In this document: one piece after another, positions 61,902 through 64,000 of the stretch
Layout: each line of letters starts with the position of its first letter
Numbering within the stretch: the first letter of the stretch is position 1
Assembly: GCA_963663615.1 (NCBI GenBank)
Contig: OY760517.1
Coordinates: 2,976,001 to 3,040,000 of the forward strand
DNA length: 64,000 nt
Direction of reading: 5' to 3'
DNA from: G963663615 sp963663615
GTDB lineage: Bacteria; Bacteroidota; Ignavibacteria; Ignavibacteriales; Melioribacteraceae
Position numbers and translations under genes: made by a program
Notes under the pieces: model-generated
Told to the model about the DNA's origin: nothing
What the model saw: the letters and a program-made list of their open reading frames with translations, nothing else
Databases searched by the model: none

Positions 61902-61922
61902 AAGCCCCATCTAATGGGGCTT
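61902..61922 (+). terminator. Terminator after the AMP ligase gene
   Basis: AGCCCCAT-CTA-ATGGGGCT with TTT after it, 8 bp downstream of the stop. On the other strand it also ends in T, so it may serve both genes. Confidence 0.7.
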
Positions 61923-61950
61923 TCCTATATTCCAAATTTTTATTCTTATC

Positions 61951-62661
61951 TTATTTAATTAACCGCGGATTTAGTCCATGCTTAATCATTAAATCATTAT
62001 ACTTGGTTTTTACTTTCCGGTCAAGCTTGCTAACATTTTCAACAAACGTTTTTAATACCACATTACCGCCATAATTAAAATAATAGTCTGACATTAACTC
62101 GAGATATTTTTCAGTTAAGAGTGCAATATTTTTTTGTGAAAGCTCTGCATTCCTGCCCAACTTATCCAGCTTGGCAGATTCCTCCATTCTCAGCAGGTTT
62201 TCTTCACTAAGCTCGGAAAAGTCTTCAAAATCGGCTTCAAGCTCATCATGGATTGACCAGGCACGTAATAGTTGCACAAGAATATTTTCAATATAGCTCA
62301 TCTTGAAATTTTTCAGGTCTTTTATTCTCTGAATTTCTTCATCTTCAAGCTCTTCATCATTAACCAAAATACCAGTTTCACGTAATATTTCAGGAAGGTC
62401 CTTAACAGTAGATAATTTTTGAACTATTTCCTTGAATTTAATATGTATATTGGAATCGAATGCAATATCGGAATCATTCTTTATACCCTCGTTAAGTAGC
62501 AACACTTTAATATCCTGAAATTCATCAGGGTATTTTCGGATGAGATATTCATCGGTTAATTCAAAACTGTCATCACATTCTGAAGGATCATCAAGTAAAC
62601 TTATCAAATATGACTTTAGTCTTAATAATACAAAAAATAAATCTGAGTTATCAGGCGACAT
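61951..62661 (-). CDS. Unknown acidic helical protein
   Basis: I do not recognise this 236-residue protein. It is acidic (with a DEELEDEEIQRIK stretch) and almost all helical, with no signal peptide, membrane segment or catalytic motif. GCGGAG lies before the ATG. A long open frame, the ribosome binding site and neighbour-like base use show that it is a real gene. It may be a cytoplasmic scaffold or partner protein. Confidence 0.65.
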   Translation of the reverse strand: MSPDNSDLFFVLLRLKSYLISLLDDPSECDDSFELTDEYLIRKYPDEFQDIKVLLLNEGIKNDSDIAFDSNIHIKFKEIVQKLSTVKDLPEILRETGILVNDEELEDEEIQRIKDLKNFKMSYIENILVQLLRAWSIHDELEADFEDFSELSEENLLRMEESAKLDKLGRNAELSQKNIALLTEKYLELMSDYYFNYGGNVVLKTFVENVSKLDRKVKTKYNDLMIKHGLNPRLIK

Positions 62662-63084
62662 TATTACTCCGCTTTATCTTGAGGTATAAACCTCACCAAA
62701 AATATACTGGTTTTGTTTAGAATTAACATCTAAAACAATCTCAATCCCTGATATATTTTCGAATAATACCCAAAAATGTTTAACAGGAGGTACTACAAAT
62801 TGCACCTGTTTAAAAAGAGTATTTTCCCATTTTTAAAATAGAATAACCTGTTATTAGCCCATTAGCCTATCTAAAGTTAATTGTTTTTATTTTAATTAAA
62901 TAGCAAATGAGGTTAACAATTCAATATTTAATCTGCGAAAGATGAAGAATATTTAAATAATTCCATTCTCAGGCAGCAAAATTAAAATTCATCCAGCTTA
63001 AAAACCCGGATAAATCACCCCTTTTTTTTTAGTTTGTTTTTTCCTTTGGATATACTTTTAGTAATATTTAGGTGTACAGCATGT
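62662..63084. other. Gene-free AT-rich region
   Basis: About 420 bp upstream of the unknown acidic gene, down to the terminator at 63085. No gene, repeat or hairpin is evident apart from ordinary promoter-like AT sequence. Confidence 0.45.
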
Positions 63085-63112
63085 AAAAAAAGTCCTCCAT
63101 AGCGGAGGACTT
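63085..63112 (-). terminator. Terminator of the BNR/VPS10-like gene
   Basis: On the minus strand AAGTCCTCC-GCTAT-GGAGGACTT is followed by a T run, 31 bp beyond the stop. Confidence 0.85.
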
Positions 63113-63143
63113 ATATCTGAAAAAGAGAATTAATTCTTCAATA

Positions 63144-64000
63144 TTATTTCAATACCGGTACTCTACCCTTTGTCCATGGAGAGCCAAGTTTTTCCATTTC
63201 ATTTTCAATAGATGGCAACTCATTTTCCACAATATTTTTGAGTTTAGCCAATACCGGTTTTAGCTCATCTCGACTGTAACCCAATATATCTTTATGTGTA
63301 TTGGTTGGTTTACCATTATATTGTGAGTTTCCGTAAGCAATAGTACCAATCCTGTCAATAATTGTATCCGGAACACTCATATTGCGACCTGAAAGCGAAG
63401 GTTCTCCCAGTAACTGTACTTTAAGCTGAACCAACTCATCAAAAATTGCTTTTGCTTTTGCATCAAGCTCAGCAGTGTTATCGGGAGTTGCTTTAATTGC
63501 GGTGCGTATCTCCTTAACACGATCATATAATTCGTTTACAAGACGAACAGCACCATAAGCGGCACGATAAAGATTAGCGAACTCATTCTGGAATTCATCA
63601 TATGCTTCTCTGTCGGCAGGTGTATAATTATAAATGCCAAGTGGCACAACATTAAAAGATTGTTTTCCCCCAACAGGCATTAAACTTCCGTTTACACTAA
63701 GAGCTGCTTCAACAGTATATTCACCCGGAGGACAAAAATAGCCGCGTGCCTTGTTATCAAGATAATCCTTCTTTGCTCCATGTGGAAACAGTGATGTATA
63801 TCTTAAGTCCCAAATTATTTGTTTAACACCAGCACCAGCCGAGCCTTTTAACCTGCGTATAACCTCACCATCACTGTTACGAATGGTAAAAATAAGCATT
63901 GGGTTTTCTTCTTTATCTTCATCAATAAGTTCCTGTTTATTAGGATAAGGCACAGGTTTACCTTCTTTCTCTAATTTCTTTTCCTGGGCTTTACGTTTGT
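63144..64000 (-). CDS. BNR/VPS10-like repeat surface protein (partial, N-terminus beyond window)
   Basis: The visible part is the C-terminal 285 codons; the frame stays open through the right edge (KRKAQEKKLEKEGKPVPYPN), so the start lies outside. It contains a beta domain IFTIRNSDGEVIRRLKG, IIWDLRYTSLFPHGAK and PPGEYTVEAALSVNG (an Ig-like / FlgD-type strand pattern), then a long helical region (about 120-185 of the visible part, with AVRLVNELYDRVKEIRTAI) and RIGTIAYGNSQYNGKPTNTH. This is the C-terminal layout seen in BNR-repeat/VPS10-type sialidase-like proteins of the FCB group. Function is not certain; no sorting domain is found at its end. Confidence 0.65.
   Translation of the reverse strand, partial: KRKAQEKKLEKEGKPVPYPNKQELIDEDKEENPMLIFTIRNSDGEVIRRLKGSAGAGVKQIIWDLRYTSLFPHGAKKDYLDNKARGYFCPPGEYTVEAALSVNGSLMPVGGKQSFNVVPLGIYNYTPADREAYDEFQNEFANLYRAAYGAVRLVNELYDRVKEIRTAIKATPDNTAELDAKAKAIFDELVQLKVQLLGEPSLSGRNMSVPDTIIDRIGTIAYGNSQYNGKPTNTHKDILGYSRDELKPVLAKLKNIVENELPSIENEMEKLGSPWTKGRVPVLK

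Overview
This is a low-GC, gene-dense chromosomal segment of a Gram-negative bacterium in the Bacteroidota/Chlorobiota/Ignavibacteria (FCB) group, most like an Ignavibacteria-type organism. The evidence is a secreted protein and a gene remnant ending in the NYPNPFNP-type C-terminal sorting domain of the type IX secretion system (T9SS), a GldC homologue, several lipoproteins with short lipoboxes, outer-membrane beta-barrels, and no rRNA, tRNA, CRISPR array or intact transposase. The lineage is inferred from protein flavour, not from a marker gene.

Layout. 1-4.8 kb: the 5' part of a pyruvate kinase gene (minus) diverges from mfd. 4.9-8.3 kb: a small accessory stretch (unknown protein + DUF2188 pair, a HigBA/RelE-like toxin-antitoxin pair with an 18-bp palindromic operator candidate, a membrane protein, a NUDIX enzyme, a DUF1232 protein). 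8.6-11 kb: metK-ahcY (SAM cycle). 11.2-16.4 kb: a giant T9SS cargo protein with a lipoprotein partner. 16.4-17.3 kb: a graveyard of small hairpin repeats. 17.3-24.3 kb: DEAD-box helicase, gldC, M49-like peptidase, a decapitated T9SS cargo gene, a formylglycine-generating-enzyme-like protein and a ricin-lectin-like protein. 24.4-29.8 kb: rtcB-archease diverging from gatE-gatD, an archaeal-type tRNA-dependent glutamine pathway. 30-41.5 kb: alpha/beta hydrolase, MutT-like NUDIX, uvrA-hemY-hemB-hemL, a coiled-coil membrane protein and a TlpA-like lipoprotein, with about 305-bp composite repeats on both sides. 41.9-47.6 kb: an SRPBCC protein, a decayed AbrB/MazE gene, and nuoABCDEF. 47.8-52.6 kb: a short unknown protein, an ECF sigma/anti-sigma/DUF4097 module, a GNAT acetyltransferase and an iron-type alcohol dehydrogenase. 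52.7-64 kb: PpiD-like foldase, barrel protein, aroK-aroB, GHL10-type glycosidase, another barrel, an acyl-CoA-synthetase-like enzyme, an unknown acidic protein, and the C-terminal part of a BNR/VPS10-like surface protein.

How it fits together. Most genes are housekeeping: glycolysis, SAM recycling, heme synthesis from glutamate-1-semialdehyde to protoporphyrin, complex I, shikimate pathway, repair. The distinctive features are (1) the GatD/GatE amidotransferase, regarded as an archaeal hallmark, head-to-head with the RNA ligase RtcB and archease, with an archaeal/Thermotoga-like S-adenosylhomocysteinase elsewhere in the window; (2) a family of about 80-bp elements with paired ends and two internal hairpins that can fold as three-way junctions, four times near-complete and usually joined to a second repeat to form a composite unit; (3) several decayed genes (T9SS cargo remnant, MazE-like antitoxin) that mark recombination in the intergenic regions. 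No complete new defence or mobile system is visible; the GatDE/RtcB neighbourhood and the composite repeats are the best leads.
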